NCBI RefSeq assembly: GCF_903642285.1
Contig: NZ_CAHJWJ010000005.1
Coordinates: 85,375 to 149,374, forward strand
Reading direction: 5' to 3'
Length of the DNA: 64,000 bases
Source of the DNA: Sphingomonas bacterium
Lineage (GTDB): Bacteria > Pseudomonadota > Alphaproteobacteria > Sphingomonadales > Sphingomonadaceae
Shown here in pieces: positions 16,505 through 25,359 of the stretch (position 1 is its first letter; each line of letters begins with the position of its first letter). Both the position numbers and the translations under genes were made by a program. Under the pieces are notes generated by a model. The model saw only the letters and a list, made by a program, of their open reading frames with translations, made no database searches and was not told where the DNA came from.

Positions 16505-17254
16505 GTGTTCCATATCGCAGAACCAGCTTCTATATTCGGCTTTTGGACAGAAGGTCCTGGTCCATTGGGAAAGGGCTTTCCGATTCCATGCCGCGATGCA
16601 TGGCGGACGTTTGATCCTGGCTTTGAGGTATTCGATGACACGGCAGTCCTGAATGCACTATCATCATGGCCCGCGGTAGTTCTCGATCTTTATCTTGATA
16701 TTCGCATACCTGCCTGTCGTTCCGATATAGCGCGATTGGCATTGCTTAAAGCGCGAGGGGGTACTTATATTGATGGCCATACTGTACCGGGAGACTTTGA
16801 TATCTTGCGTAATTATATGCATTCTTCAACTATGTTTGATTTGACAATTCCAGAAATAGACTCACAAGAATCCTCGATACCGTTCAATAGAATATTTAAT
16901 AGCCCAATTTCTGCTAGGCCGTACGCGGATATTCTGGGCGATCTGTTGACGCGGGCCTTTGCTAATCTCCGATTCCAGCGGGATATCGAGAGGAGTAACC
17001 GTGGCGCTTTAACGGCATACTCGATCTTCGACCTTACTGGGCCTAATATGATTCGAGATAAGCTAATCGACTTCTCTTATTCACCGCCCCGGCCTTTTAA
17101 TACATATCGCGATTTATTTCAGGTCTATAGTTTAAACAGGGGGGGAATTGGTCCCTTTCGACTCTATTGGTATGATAAATATCGCCTTGGCGCAAACCAT
17201 TGGACCAGTCGTGAAAAGCAAGAGCCTCTATTTTTCAGCTCCGGACTGTGTTAG
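16505..17254 (+). CDS. GT32/capsule-type glycosyltransferase-like protein
   Basis: This encodes 249 residues from GTG 16505, three bases after the dioxygenase stop, so translation is probably coupled. The segment CRSDIARLALLKARGGTYID followed by GHTV matches the sugar-nucleotide and metal region of OCH1/GT32 and capsule-synthesis glycosyltransferases (SDxxRxxxLxxxGGxYxDxD). The second Asp of the DxD is His here (D90-G-H92), so metal use may differ. No signal peptide or membrane segment is seen. With the two upstream genes it forms a hydroxylate-then-glycosylate pattern, which is a hypothesis. Confidence 0.65.
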   Translation: MFHIAEPASIFGFWTEGPGPLGKGFPIPCRDAWRTFDPGFEVFDDTAVLNALSSWPAVVLDLYLDIRIPACRSDIARLALLKARGGTYIDGHTVPGDFDILRNYMHSSTMFDLTIPEIDSQESSIPFNRIFNSPISARPYADILGDLLTRAFANLRFQRDIERSNRGALTAYSIFDLTGPNMIRDKLIDFSYSPPRPFNTYRDLFQVYSLNRGGIGPFRLYWYDKYRLGANHWTSREKQEPLFFSSGLC

Positions 17255-17324
17255 TCAGTCTATCTTAACTTAAAAGCTTTTCGGGTATTGTAATGTAATA
17301 TTGTCGAGTTGAAGAACTTTCGTG

Positions 17325-17905
17325 CCGGCTCACGTTTTAGGGCCAAAACTCGGCGTTCAGGGCGAAGGTGGCCTTGGCTTCCATCAAGGGCGAGAAGACG
17401 CGGGCCGGAATTGGCACAGCAGTATTAGGTGCATCCGAACCTCATCAATCATTGGCGGTCGCGGCTGCTGGAGGGTGCGGCGGACGTGTTCGGCGCGGAG
17501 CCGGCCTCAGCAGAGCCGGCGATCGACGTGACGGTGCTGCACGCGAAGATCGGCGAGTTGACGCTGGCGAACGATTTTTTGGCCGGTGCGCTCGGGAAGG
17601 CCGGTCTGTTGCCGAGTGCAAAACTATGATCGACCGTGGTCACGCGCTGCCGCTGGTCGCCCAGGCGCAGCGGCCCGGGATTAGCCGCGGCAGCATCTAC
17701 TATCTGCCGCGAGTTGTATCGCCAGCCGATCTGGCGATCATGCGGCGGATCGACGAGTTTCATCTGCTCTATCCGTTCGCGGGCAGCCGGATGCTGCGCG
17801 ACCTGCTCCGGCAGGAAGGCGTGAGCGTTGGCCGGCTCATGTCGCGATGCTGATAAAGCGGATGCGGATCGAGATGCTCTACCGCCGGCCGCTGGGGTCG
17901 CGATC
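17325..17905 (+). pseudogene. IS3-family element relic (orfA and start of orfB)
   Basis: Broken frames read VALASIKGEKT, then HPNLINHWRSRLLEGAADVF and LHAKIGELTLANDFLAGALG, the orfA of an IS3-type element. orfB begins at 17626 (MIDRGHALPLVAQAQRPGIS) and runs to LRDLLRQEGVSVGR. The frame is then lost near 17850 and the DDE catalytic part is missing. It is distinct from the IS3 element at 18343-19627. Confidence 0.75.
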
Positions 17906-18207
17906 ACGCGCACCGCTCGAACGAATTGCCCATAGCTTGTGAATAGGCGTCGAAGCGGAACCCCATCTGATTGCGACGGAACCGATTAAAGGCCGCAGCG
18001 CTTGCCGTCGAAGCGCGAGAACACGTGATCCGTGCCCACGGCGCGCTTAACGTCGACCTGAAAAGGCTCGGCATGAGCGAAATGTTCAGTAAACCCGACG
18101 ACCCGCCCCCTGGCGACTCCTTCGCCGGCCGCTGGATGATTGGCAAAACCGAGGCTTCGGCCGAAACCTGATTTGCAGGAAATCAGCGGAAATGGCATTT
18201 TCCAACC
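17906..18207. other. Spacer without a recognised gene
   Basis: About 300 bases between the IS3 relic and the truncated membrane gene. Open frames exist on both strands but none has a ribosome site plus a product that I recognise. Confidence 0.35.
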
Positions 18208-18342
18208 ATGTCGCTCCCGCTGATCTACACGCTGGCGCTATTTGCCACCGCTGCTCTCGCACTATGGTGCGACGGATGGGCAGCGAAGCGAGTCAGCCTC
18301 TTCTACTTTGCGGCACAGCTGGCGGCACTCGTCGCGCTGAGG
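18208..18342 (+). pseudogene. Small membrane protein truncated by IS3
   Basis: The frame from ATG 18208 reads MSLPLIYTLALFATAALALW followed by a second hydrophobic segment (SLFYFAAQLAALVALR). The sequence runs into the IS3 terminal repeat at 18343 and stops 33 bases inside it. The original C-terminus is lost. The short length makes this a tentative gene. Confidence 0.4.
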
Positions 18343-19627
18343 TGGTCCCGCCTTCTTGGACAGTTTGGCGGCTGAGCTAAGCTATACCCGGGTTGGTTTA
18401 CGCCGCCATTCTGGTGAGCGCCATATCCGGGGCATGCCCCGGATATGGCGTTGCGCCGCCTCGCCCAAACACCTCGTCCGGCGTTCGGCCGGCGAGGCGG
18501 GAGTGAGGCCGCTGCCCGTTGTAATAGGTGAACCACCTGCCGAGCCCCGTCCGCAGCTCAGAGCCGGTCTCGAAGGCGTTCAATTAGACGCACTCGTACT
18601 TCAGCGACCGCCAGAGGCTCTCGATGAAGACGTTGTCCATCCAGCGGCCGCGGCCATCCATGCTGACGCGCACCTCCGCGTCGCGCAGCACGCCCGTGAA
18701 GTCGCTGCTCGTGAACTGGCTGCCCTGGTCCGTGTTGAAAATCTCCGGCCTGCCGAAGCGCGCCAGCGCTTCCTTCAAAGCCTCAACGCAGAACTCCGCA
18801 TCCATCGTGTTCGACAACCGCCAGGCGAGCACCTTCCGGCTCGCCCAGTCCATGATGGCGACCAGGTAGAGGAAGCCCCGCCGCATTGTCAGGTAGGTAA
18901 TGTCGGCACACCAGACGTGACCCGGCCGCGTGATCTCCAGATCGCGCAGCAGGTACGGGTAAATACGGTGCTCCGGGTGCGGATCGCTCGTCCGCGGGCG
19001 CTGGTAGATGGGCGCCAGCCCCATCCTCGCCATCAGGCGTCGCACCCGCCGACGCCCGACCGTATGGCCGAGGCGGCAAAGGTGCCGTGCCATCTGGCGG
19101 CTGCCATACCAGGGATGATCCAGGAACGAGGCGTCGATCACCGCCATCAGCACCAGCGTCTCGGCCGTCTCCGGCACCGGCGCATAGTAGAAGGACGACC
19201 GGCTGATCGATACCAGCCGGCACTGCGCCGTGATCGACAGGCTGGCATGCTCCCGCTCAATCATCTGCCGCCGTCGCGCGATGCTCATCGCGCGAACCCC
19301 TTCGACAAAAAATCCCGCTCCACCACCAGCTGCCCGATCTTGGCGTGCAGCTTCTCGATCTCGGTGTCGCCCGCGACCTTCGCCGCCTCGGTCGCGCCCG
19401 AGAAGGTCGCTGCCATGCCATCGATTGCCTGTCGCTTCCACGTCGCGATCATCGTCGGGTGGATGCCGTGCTTGGTTGCCAGCTCGGCCAGCGTCAGGTC
19501 CCCCCGGATCGCCTCCAGCGCCACCTTGGCCTTGAACTCCCCCGTATAGCGCTTCCGCGTCGTCTTCATTGCCGTCCATCCCTCACGTCCGGGATAGCTT
19601 AGCCTCCTGTCCAGAAAACCGGCACCA
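18343..19627 (-). mobile_element. IS3-family insertion sequence
   Basis: The element is about 1285 bases. The left terminus reads TGGTCCCGCCTTCTTGGACA and the right terminus, reversed, reads TGGTGCCGGTTTTCTGGACA: imperfect inverted repeats. The adjacent triplets (AGG and CCT) are not a direct duplication, so the element may sit at a rearrangement or deletion endpoint. It truncates a gene on each side. Confidence 0.75.
18398..19569 (-). pseudogene. IS3 transposase orfAB with an in-frame stop
   Basis: orfA (from ATG 19569) is MKTTRKRYTGEFKAKVALEA with a leucine-zipper-like end. orfB follows in another frame with the usual minus-one shift and contains the DDE region: HVWCADITYL, then FNTDQGSQFTS, then ESLWRSLKYECV. 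At 18584 a TAA replaces the tyrosine codon normally found after ECV, and the frame then resumes LNAFETGSELRTGLGRWF and YYNGQRPHSRL. The catalytic Glu lies before the stop, but the truncated enzyme probably lacks activity. Confidence 0.75.
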
Positions 19628-19629
19628 CC

Positions 19630-20100
19630 TCAAATGTCAGCTACGTCAGCGATCCGGCCTTCTGCTTCCGCTAGGTAAATTTGGACGAGAATAGTCCACG
19701 CGTAGTCGGAAAACAATGAATCGCCCAACTCCTTACGACGACGCTCCATATTTAACAAAGCGTTTAGGGCGGACTGCCGCAAGTCTTCCGGACTACAATT
19801 TAGTCTCTGAAGATTAAACAGTTCAATGGTGCCGACTAGTACGATACGGCCACTCTCAGACAGTCGGGAAGCCCGAACGTTTGCCCAGACGACTGTACTA
19901 TCTGGTCTGACGTACCGTTTTCTGATCGTAACCGGTCCATCACCAATCGCGAGCCGCACGATCAACATTACGTTTCTGGATCGATCATCAGCGTGTGTTA
20001 GTGTGTCATACGTTACTCCGACCAGCTCCCGTTTTTCGCGCTGCATGATCTCGCAAATCTGAGGATCGACAGACAAAAGCCGACCATTCTCGTCTGCCAC
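19630..20100 (-). pseudogene. PAS-domain regulator truncated by IS3
   Basis: This encodes 156 residues from GTG 20100. A PAS domain is clear: GRLLSVDPQICEIMQREKRE, then THADDRSRNVML, RKRYVRPDSTVVWANVRAS and GRIVLVGTIELF. After it comes a helical region (RSALNALLNMERRRKELGD, then IYLAEAEGRIADVADI) that in relatives I know leads into a winged-helix DNA-binding domain. That domain is missing because the stop codon is supplied at the IS3 junction. The start has no clear ribosome site, so the 5' end may also be damaged. Confidence 0.65.
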
Positions 20101-20592
20101 TGAGTGTCATATCAACATGGAGTATCTCTCGTGCGTTCAGAACAGGAGTCGGGGACCGGACTCCGTCACATCTTTACGAACATTTGGGAATTGGAAAAAT
20201 AGCGTTTCCTTGCGACAATCGAAAATCCCGAAGGGGAGCGGCGGCCCGGTCTAAAGAGCGCAAAAATCAAGCTCGTCATTGCGGTGCCCGCCGGCCGCAT
20301 ATCATCGGTCATGCTGGACCCAGACCATCTTTTGCCGGACCGCGACCGAAGCAACAACGGTGTGGTGCCTTAAGGCAGACGGGGAAAGTCCGCCCAACTG
20401 CATCGAAAACCAAGAAGACGACATTCAGCCTGATTCCCGTAGTTGCCAAGTTCGGTCACTCGTTCAGCTTCCGGCTTTGCATTGGGATTACGAATTGTCG
20501 ATTGCCAAACGACGGTACGCCCCTTGTCTGGGGCAATTTGTGCAGCCGATGCGTTTTAAGGCAAGCTGGCCAATCGGAAGAGGATCTTGGAC
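20101..20592. other. Intergenic region, 492 bases, no gene seen
   Basis: I find no supported coding sequence. It contains, at 20451-20471, a 21-base stretch that recurs with one mismatch at 23567-23587 in the other long unannotated gap. Confidence 0.4.
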
Positions 20593-20775
20593 ATGAGCGT
20601 GAATGCTTTGGGTGAGGACACCGGGTCCGCGCGCACGGAGATCCACTTTCTTGCGGCACTGGTGGACCAGCTGATTCGTAAAATGATGGCCTCTAGCCTC
20701 GTATCGCAGGCCGACCTGAACGAGGTCGAAGAAAACGTAGCACGACGCATCGGAAGCGAGCCTCGAGCGTGGTAG
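20593..20775 (+). CDS. Small hypothetical protein
   Basis: This encodes 60 residues, MSVNALGEDTGSARTEIHFL onward, with GAAGAGGA ten bases upstream of the ATG. It is predicted to be all-helical (LAALVDQLIRKMMAS, then QADLNEVEENVARRIG). No family is recognised. The balanced, protein-like composition and ribosome site support it. Confidence 0.45.
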   Translation: MSVNALGEDTGSARTEIHFLAALVDQLIRKMMASSLVSQADLNEVEENVARRIGSEPRAW

Positions 20776-20938
20776 GCGGCTCACCACAGCGGTCATCACC
20801 AGGATCGAACAGTCCTCGCGGTCGGCCCGCCCGATGCGCTGACAAAACGTAGCGGTGATCTGCCGGCACGTCGGCAGTGCCCGATAGGTTTGAGGGGTGG
20901 AGTTGTAGCCGATTTGGTCGGTCGTCGGTTAATACGGC

Positions 20939-21538
20939 ATGCCCACTAGAAAGAACGCCACACGCCTTGAACGGGCGGATCGTGATGCAAGCCGCAAAGT
21001 CAACCGGAAGCAAGATAGCTGGCCGATGCGCGTTGTAGGCTTCGTCAGCGATATTGGGGACCAGCCGCAGATGCGGTTGCTATGCGCCAGCACCATCGCG
21101 ATAGGCCTCAGCCGACGCGACTTTCACTTGGCAAAGACCGGGGTGAAAATGCTCGCAGCGCACACCGTGGCTACTTGGGGAAAAAGCAGCATCAAAGCGG
21201 TAATTAATCGCACCCGACCTGACGCTGGCGACGATCCCGCAGTACGCCGCGGCAATAGTCATGCTCACGAGGACAACTCGTTCCCGTCGGGGCATAGCGC
21301 GGGCGCGGTTGCCGTCGCTCGTGCATTTGCGCGCAGCTACCCGGACCATGCAATCGCCGCACACGTAGCGGCATTGGCGGTATCAGCCGTTCAGATACCG
21401 CGTGGAACACACTATGTCGGCGACGTTGCTGCAGGAGTGGTGATCGGCTTGGTCGGCGAGCAATCGAGCGATGCAGTTTTAGGGCTAAGCTCGCGAGTCA
21501 TCGCCAGCGACAGCAGTATGCCCGAACTTGGCGCATGA
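20939..21538 (+). CDS. PAP2-family phosphatase
   Basis: This encodes 199 residues. All three motifs of the PAP2/acid phosphatase superfamily are present: KAVINRTRP (KxxxxxxRP), SFPSGHSAG (PSGH, with the phosphate-transfer His partner) and PRGTHYVGDV (RxxxHxxxD). Hydrophobic stretches suggest membrane association (FVSDIGDQPQMRLLCASTIA; AAHVAALAVSAVQI). Substrates of such proteins include undecaprenyl pyrophosphate and other lipid phosphates; the substrate here cannot be told. It is intact within the island. Confidence 0.85.
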   Translation: MPTRKNATRLERADRDASRKVNRKQDSWPMRVVGFVSDIGDQPQMRLLCASTIAIGLSRRDFHLAKTGVKMLAAHTVATWGKSSIKAVINRTRPDAGDDPAVRRGNSHAHEDNSFPSGHSAGAVAVARAFARSYPDHAIAAHVAALAVSAVQIPRGTHYVGDVAAGVVIGLVGEQSSDAVLGLSSRVIASDSSMPELGA

Positions 21539-21751
21539 ATAAAGTGATGTGCTGCGCGTGCTCCTTGCGGTCCCGTAGACCCATGAGCCGCCACTCACAG
21601 CACCCTCAGCCAACATTGAAAGCGGACGCTCGTTCAGGCTGCAAGCGATTACATCAAGTGCATCCGCACGGCGGCCGACTCTCGCGGTGCCAAGTAAACT
21701 TAGGCGCACTGAGTTTTAAGGAGTAAGCCGAGGCCGGCCAGGGATATTCGG

Positions 21752-22801
21752 ATGGCGGACGTAAAGGCAAAGTCAGACGTTCAGAAACAGGGCGAAGCGT
21801 CGGTCGACGCGTTTCGCCGGGATCTCGGCCCGTTCGTGGTGGCCGCCGAAAAGACCCGCATGCCGATGGTGTTCACAGGCGAGGAGCCCGGTCACCCTGT
21901 CATCTTCGCGAACGACGCCTTTTTGGCGCTGACGGGCTACGCGCGCGAGGAGGTGCTCGCCAAAAGCTTTCAGTCGCTCCTGGCGGTTGGCGTCGACGCG
22001 GAAACGATGCCGATCGTCGAAGCGGCCTTTCGCGGAGAGTGCGAGAGCGAGCCGGAGATCCATTACAAGCGCAAGGACGGTAGCGAGTTCTGGGCATCGA
22101 TGTTCGTCAGCCCAGTGTGCGACGCGAGCGGAGCGATCGTACAGCAATTCGTATCGCTCGTTGACCTTACCGATCATCGGCAGGACAATGCCCGGTGCAA
22201 GATGCTGATCGACGAGCTCAATCACCGCGTGAAGAACACGCTATCAACCGTGCAGTCGATCGTCACCCAAGCGCTGCGCAGGCCAGCCGAGCCCGCTGCA
22301 ATTGGTGAGGCGATCGAGTCACGCATTCTCGCACTTTCTCGGTCACACGACCTGCTCACGAGCGGCAATTGGGATGGAACGGGCCTTCACGATCTGGTCG
22401 ACACCGCCTTGCAGCCGTTCGAGGTCATCTTCGGCCGACCCGAGCGTTTCACGGTCGTCGGGGATAACGTGCGATTAACACCCAAGACCACGCTTTCGCT
22501 CGCGATCGCGATCCACGAGCTCGCGACCAACGCGGTCAAGTATGGGGCCTTCTCGAACGACGCGGGAACGATCGCGATCGATTGGACGGTGGTCCCGGAC
22601 GCAGCGGGCGATCGCCTGGTGCTGCGGTGGCGGGAGCGCGACGGCCCAACGGTGACGCCGCCGTCGCGCAAAGGCTTCGAGTCATGGGTCATCGAGCGCG
22701 GTCTCCCGCACGAGCTGGGCGGCCGGGTCACGCTCGACTATCACAGCCACGGGGTGGCCTGCACGATCGACATTCCCGCTCCAGACCCGGTGAAGAAATG
22801 A
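21752..22801 (+). CDS. PAS-HWE sensor histidine kinase, LOV-like without the flavin cysteine
   Basis: This encodes 349 residues. A PAS domain at about 30-140 (PVIFANDAFLALTGYAREEV; YKRKDGSEFWASMFVSPVCD) resembles bacterial LOV sensors, but where LOV has N-C-R-F-L-Q this protein has K-S-F-Q-S-L, so the photoactive cysteine is missing. The kinase core is HWE/HisKA_2 type: phospho-acceptor His in DELNHRVKNTLSTVQSI, then AIHELATNAVKYGAFS as the N-box, and an ERGLPHELGG end. The next gene, overlapping by 4 bases, is a receiver fragment. Confidence 0.85.
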   Translation: MADVKAKSDVQKQGEASVDAFRRDLGPFVVAAEKTRMPMVFTGEEPGHPVIFANDAFLALTGYAREEVLAKSFQSLLAVGVDAETMPIVEAAFRGECESEPEIHYKRKDGSEFWASMFVSPVCDASGAIVQQFVSLVDLTDHRQDNARCKMLIDELNHRVKNTLSTVQSIVTQALRRPAEPAAIGEAIESRILALSRSHDLLTSGNWDGTGLHDLVDTALQPFEVIFGRPERFTVVGDNVRLTPKTTLSLAIAIHELATNAVKYGAFSNDAGTIAIDWTVVPDAAGDRLVLRWRERDGPTVTPPSRKGFESWVIERGLPHELGGRVTLDYHSHGVACTIDIPAPDPVKK

Positions 22802-22900
22802 CCGGCCTCCTCGCCGGCCGCCGGATGCTCGTCGTCGAGGACGAGATGCTCGTCCTAATGAACATCGAGATGGCGTTGGAGGAGCTCGGCTGCTCCGCGA
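22798..22900 (+). pseudogene. Response-regulator receiver, N-terminal stub
   Basis: ATG at 22798 overlaps the kinase stop. The first 34 residues (GRRMLVVEDEMLVLMNIEMA, then LEELGCSA) are a receiver-domain start with the acidic pair ED. The sequence then departs from the family before the phospho-acceptor Asp. A deletion near 22900 has removed the rest, so the kinase lacks its cognate partner here. Confidence 0.7.
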
Positions 22901-23729
22901 GGCGAGCCTACGACGCCTACTATCTCGGCCTTGATGGAAAAGTGGCAAAATACCTGGCGAGAACTCGGCAAGGCTATGCCGCCGCCGGAGCGACCGCGAC
23001 GGAGATCGACCTTGCGATGGGTATGGATGGTCAGACGCAACTCACACGTAGAGCCAATGTGGATGCTCTCGGTGCCGCCGTTCGATCGGCGGGCTCTCGC
23101 GCGTCACCTCCGCTTCGGCGAACCGCAATCAGCGAGGCGCTACCCGCGCCCGAGACAAACCGACGTGATCGTTGCGGAAGGGATCAGGTCTTCATCCGCG
23201 GAAGCATGCAGCCGCTGCCATCACAGCCGATCTGCTCCGGCGTAATTAAGCGAGAGGGCAAACCGCCCAAACGTTGGGACGCCGACCTCGCCTGGACTGG
23301 CTGAGGCCTCTTTACGGCCGCAGATGTCGGGCTTCGCGACGTCAACGCCGGCATCGTCGCTCCCAAATGGAACGTCGATTTCGATCGCGAGCCGATCGCT
23401 GGCGGGACGAGATCCACGGGTAGATCTGATTGATCAAAGCGATGTCGCCGAGGGCAAAAGGCTTCGTGAGCTGTTTCGATTAATCCTTAACGTCGTCGGG
23501 AGAACGTACTGCGCGGCGGTGCCGACCCAGTTGCGGACAGTCACGCCCGCTCTTCGGCATTTCAGATTCGGTCGCTCGTTCAGCTTCAATCTTTTGGCTG
23601 ACCAACTGGTGACCACGCGGCGACCACAGCGGCCCGGCGGTAACTCGCAATCCGTTCTGACCGGTCGCTATTTTCCGATGCCGTGTCGGATATCACGGAA
23701 ACGAGCTCGATCAGCCGCGTTGATGACGC
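22901..23729. other. Long region without a supportable gene
   Basis: This stretch of 829 bases lies between the receiver stub and paoA. Frames are open in places (for example a plus-strand frame reading WQNTWRELGKAMPPPERPRR) but no start, ribosome site or family supports a gene. It is probably decayed DNA at a deletion junction. It contains the second copy of a 21-base repeat at 23567-23587. Confidence 0.4.
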
Positions 23730-24344
23730 ATGTATACCGAGACCCCGCCATGCGCATCGGGCGTTCACCGACGCGACCTGTTGAAAGCAACCGTGGTCGG
23801 AACCGCGCTGACGTCGGCCGCAGGCCATCTTGAAGCTGCGACGCCGCCGGCGACGGAAAAAGGGCGACCGCAGATGCTGCCGGTCACGCTGGTCGTGAAC
23901 GGGCGCGCCAACCGGCTGACGCTCGACAGCCGCACGACGCTGCTCGATGCCATGCGTAACGATCTGGGCCTGACGGGATCGAAGAAGGGCTGCGACCATG
24001 GCCAGTGCGGTGCCTGCACGGTGCTCGTCGGCGGCAAGCGGACGCTGTCGTGCCTGACGCTGGCGGCGATGGTGCGCGAACCCGTGACCACCATCGAGGG
24101 GCTGGCCGGGGCCGATGGCACGCTTCACCCGATGCAACAGGCGTTCATCGATCAAGACGCGTTCCAGTGCGGTTATTGTACGCCGGGCCAGATCCTGTCG
24201 GCGGTGGCCTGCGTCGACGAGGGCCACGTCCGCGACGCCGACGAGATCCGCGAATATATGAGCGGCAATCTGTGCCGCTGCGCCGCCTACCCGCACATCG
24301 TCGCGGCGATCGAGCAGGCCGCTCGCCAGATGCAAAAGGCCTGA
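23730..24344 (+). CDS. paoA: Periplasmic aldehyde oxidoreductase, 2Fe-2S subunit
   Basis: This encodes 204 residues. A twin-arginine signal (VHRRDLLKATVVGTALTSAA) is followed by a plant-type 2Fe-2S domain with CDHGQCGACTVLVGG and a C-terminal 2Fe-2S domain with CGYCTPGQ and GNLCRCAAYP, the standard layout of the small subunit of the xanthine oxidase family. Its place before paoB and paoC, four bases from paoB, fits PaoABC, which oxidises aromatic and aliphatic aldehydes in the periplasm using molybdenum cofactor. The partner subunits ride the same Tat signal. Confidence 0.9.
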   Translation: MYTETPPCASGVHRRDLLKATVVGTALTSAAGHLEAATPPATEKGRPQMLPVTLVVNGRANRLTLDSRTTLLDAMRNDLGLTGSKKGCDHGQCGACTVLVGGKRTLSCLTLAAMVREPVTTIEGLAGADGTLHPMQQAFIDQDAFQCGYCTPGQILSAVACVDEGHVRDADEIREYMSGNLCRCAAYPHIVAAIEQAARQMQKA

Positions 24345-24348
24345 GCCG

Positions 24349-25359
24349 ATGCGACCCTTCGACTATGTCCGCGCTGCCAACGTGCCGGACGCGGTGCGCG
24401 CCGCCAGTGGCGAGCAAGGTGCGCCCACCGCCGCCCGAGCGCAGTTCATCGCCGGCGGTACGATGATGCTCGATCTGATGAAGCTCGGCTCGATGCAGCC
24501 GGGCGTTCTCGTCGACGTCAACGCGCTCGAGACGCGGCACGGCGGGATCGAGGCGACGCCACAAAGGCTGCGGCTCGGCGCGCTGGTGCGGATGGCGCAG
24601 GCCGCCGACGATGCGACGGTCAGGCGCGACTATCCGGTGATCGCCGACACGCTCAACCTCGCCGCCTCCGCGCAATTGCGCAACATGGCGAGCCTCGGCG
24701 GCAACGTCCTCCAGCGCACCCGCTGCCAGTATTTCCGCGAGCCGGGCTGGTCGGCGTGCAACAAGCGCGTGCCGGGCAGCGGCTGCGCGGCGCTCGACGG
24801 CGTCAACCGGCAGCATGCGGTGTTGGGTGTGAGCGAGCGCTGCATCGCCGAATATCCCGGCGACTTCGCGCAAGCGCTGGTCGCGCTGCGTGCCAGCGTC
24901 GAGCTCTTCGGCCCGAACGGTGCGCGCACCCTACCGTTCGAGCAGCTGCATCGATCGGCCGACACGCCCGAGGTGGAGACGGTGCTGGCACCGGGCGAGC
25001 TGATCACGGGCTTCGTCGTGCCCGCGGGCCCTTGGACGCGTCGCTCGGCGTACGTGAAGGTCCGCGACCGGGAGAGTTACGCCTATGCGCTCGCCAGCGC
25101 GGCGGTGGCGCTGGACATGGACCGCGATACCGTGCGCGAGGCGCGGATCGGGTTGGGGGGCGTCGCGTATCGGCCGTGGCGGGCGCGCGAGGCGGAGGCA
25201 ATGCTCGCGGGCAAGCCGCTGACCGAGGCGAATGCCGAGATGGCAGCCCGCGCCGCCTATGCCGGCGCGCAGCCTCGCGAACACAATCGCTACAAGATCG
25301 AACTTGGACGGCGCACGCTGGTGCGCGCGCTGATGCAGGTCGGGAGCATGCAGGTCTGA
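24349..25359 (+). CDS. paoB: Aldehyde oxidoreductase, FAD-binding subunit
   Basis: This encodes 336 residues. The FAD-binding fold is marked by FIAGGTMMLDLMKLG near the N-terminus and NMASLGGNVLQRTRC, followed by a 4Fe-4S-type cysteine set (CQYFREP, WSACNKR, GSGCAAL) found in PaoB but not in ordinary xanthine dehydrogenase medium subunits. The C-terminal CO_dehyd flavoprotein domain follows. Its TGA overlaps the ATG of paoC by one base. It transfers electrons between the molybdenum and iron-sulfur subunits and an acceptor. Confidence 0.9.
   Translation: MRPFDYVRAANVPDAVRAASGEQGAPTAARAQFIAGGTMMLDLMKLGSMQPGVLVDVNALETRHGGIEATPQRLRLGALVRMAQAADDATVRRDYPVIADTLNLAASAQLRNMASLGGNVLQRTRCQYFREPGWSACNKRVPGSGCAALDGVNRQHAVLGVSERCIAEYPGDFAQALVALRASVELFGPNGARTLPFEQLHRSADTPEVETVLAPGELITGFVVPAGPWTRRSAYVKVRDRESYAYALASAAVALDMDRDTVREARIGLGGVAYRPWRAREAEAMLAGKPLTEANAEMAARAAYAGAQPREHNRYKIELGRRTLVRALMQVGSMQV

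Noticed and set aside
24756..25358. Upstream open extension of the paoC frame, overlapping paoB
   Set aside because: It runs inside the well-supported paoB gene in another frame; the ATG at 25359 overlapping the paoB stop gives the normal PaoC N-terminus.
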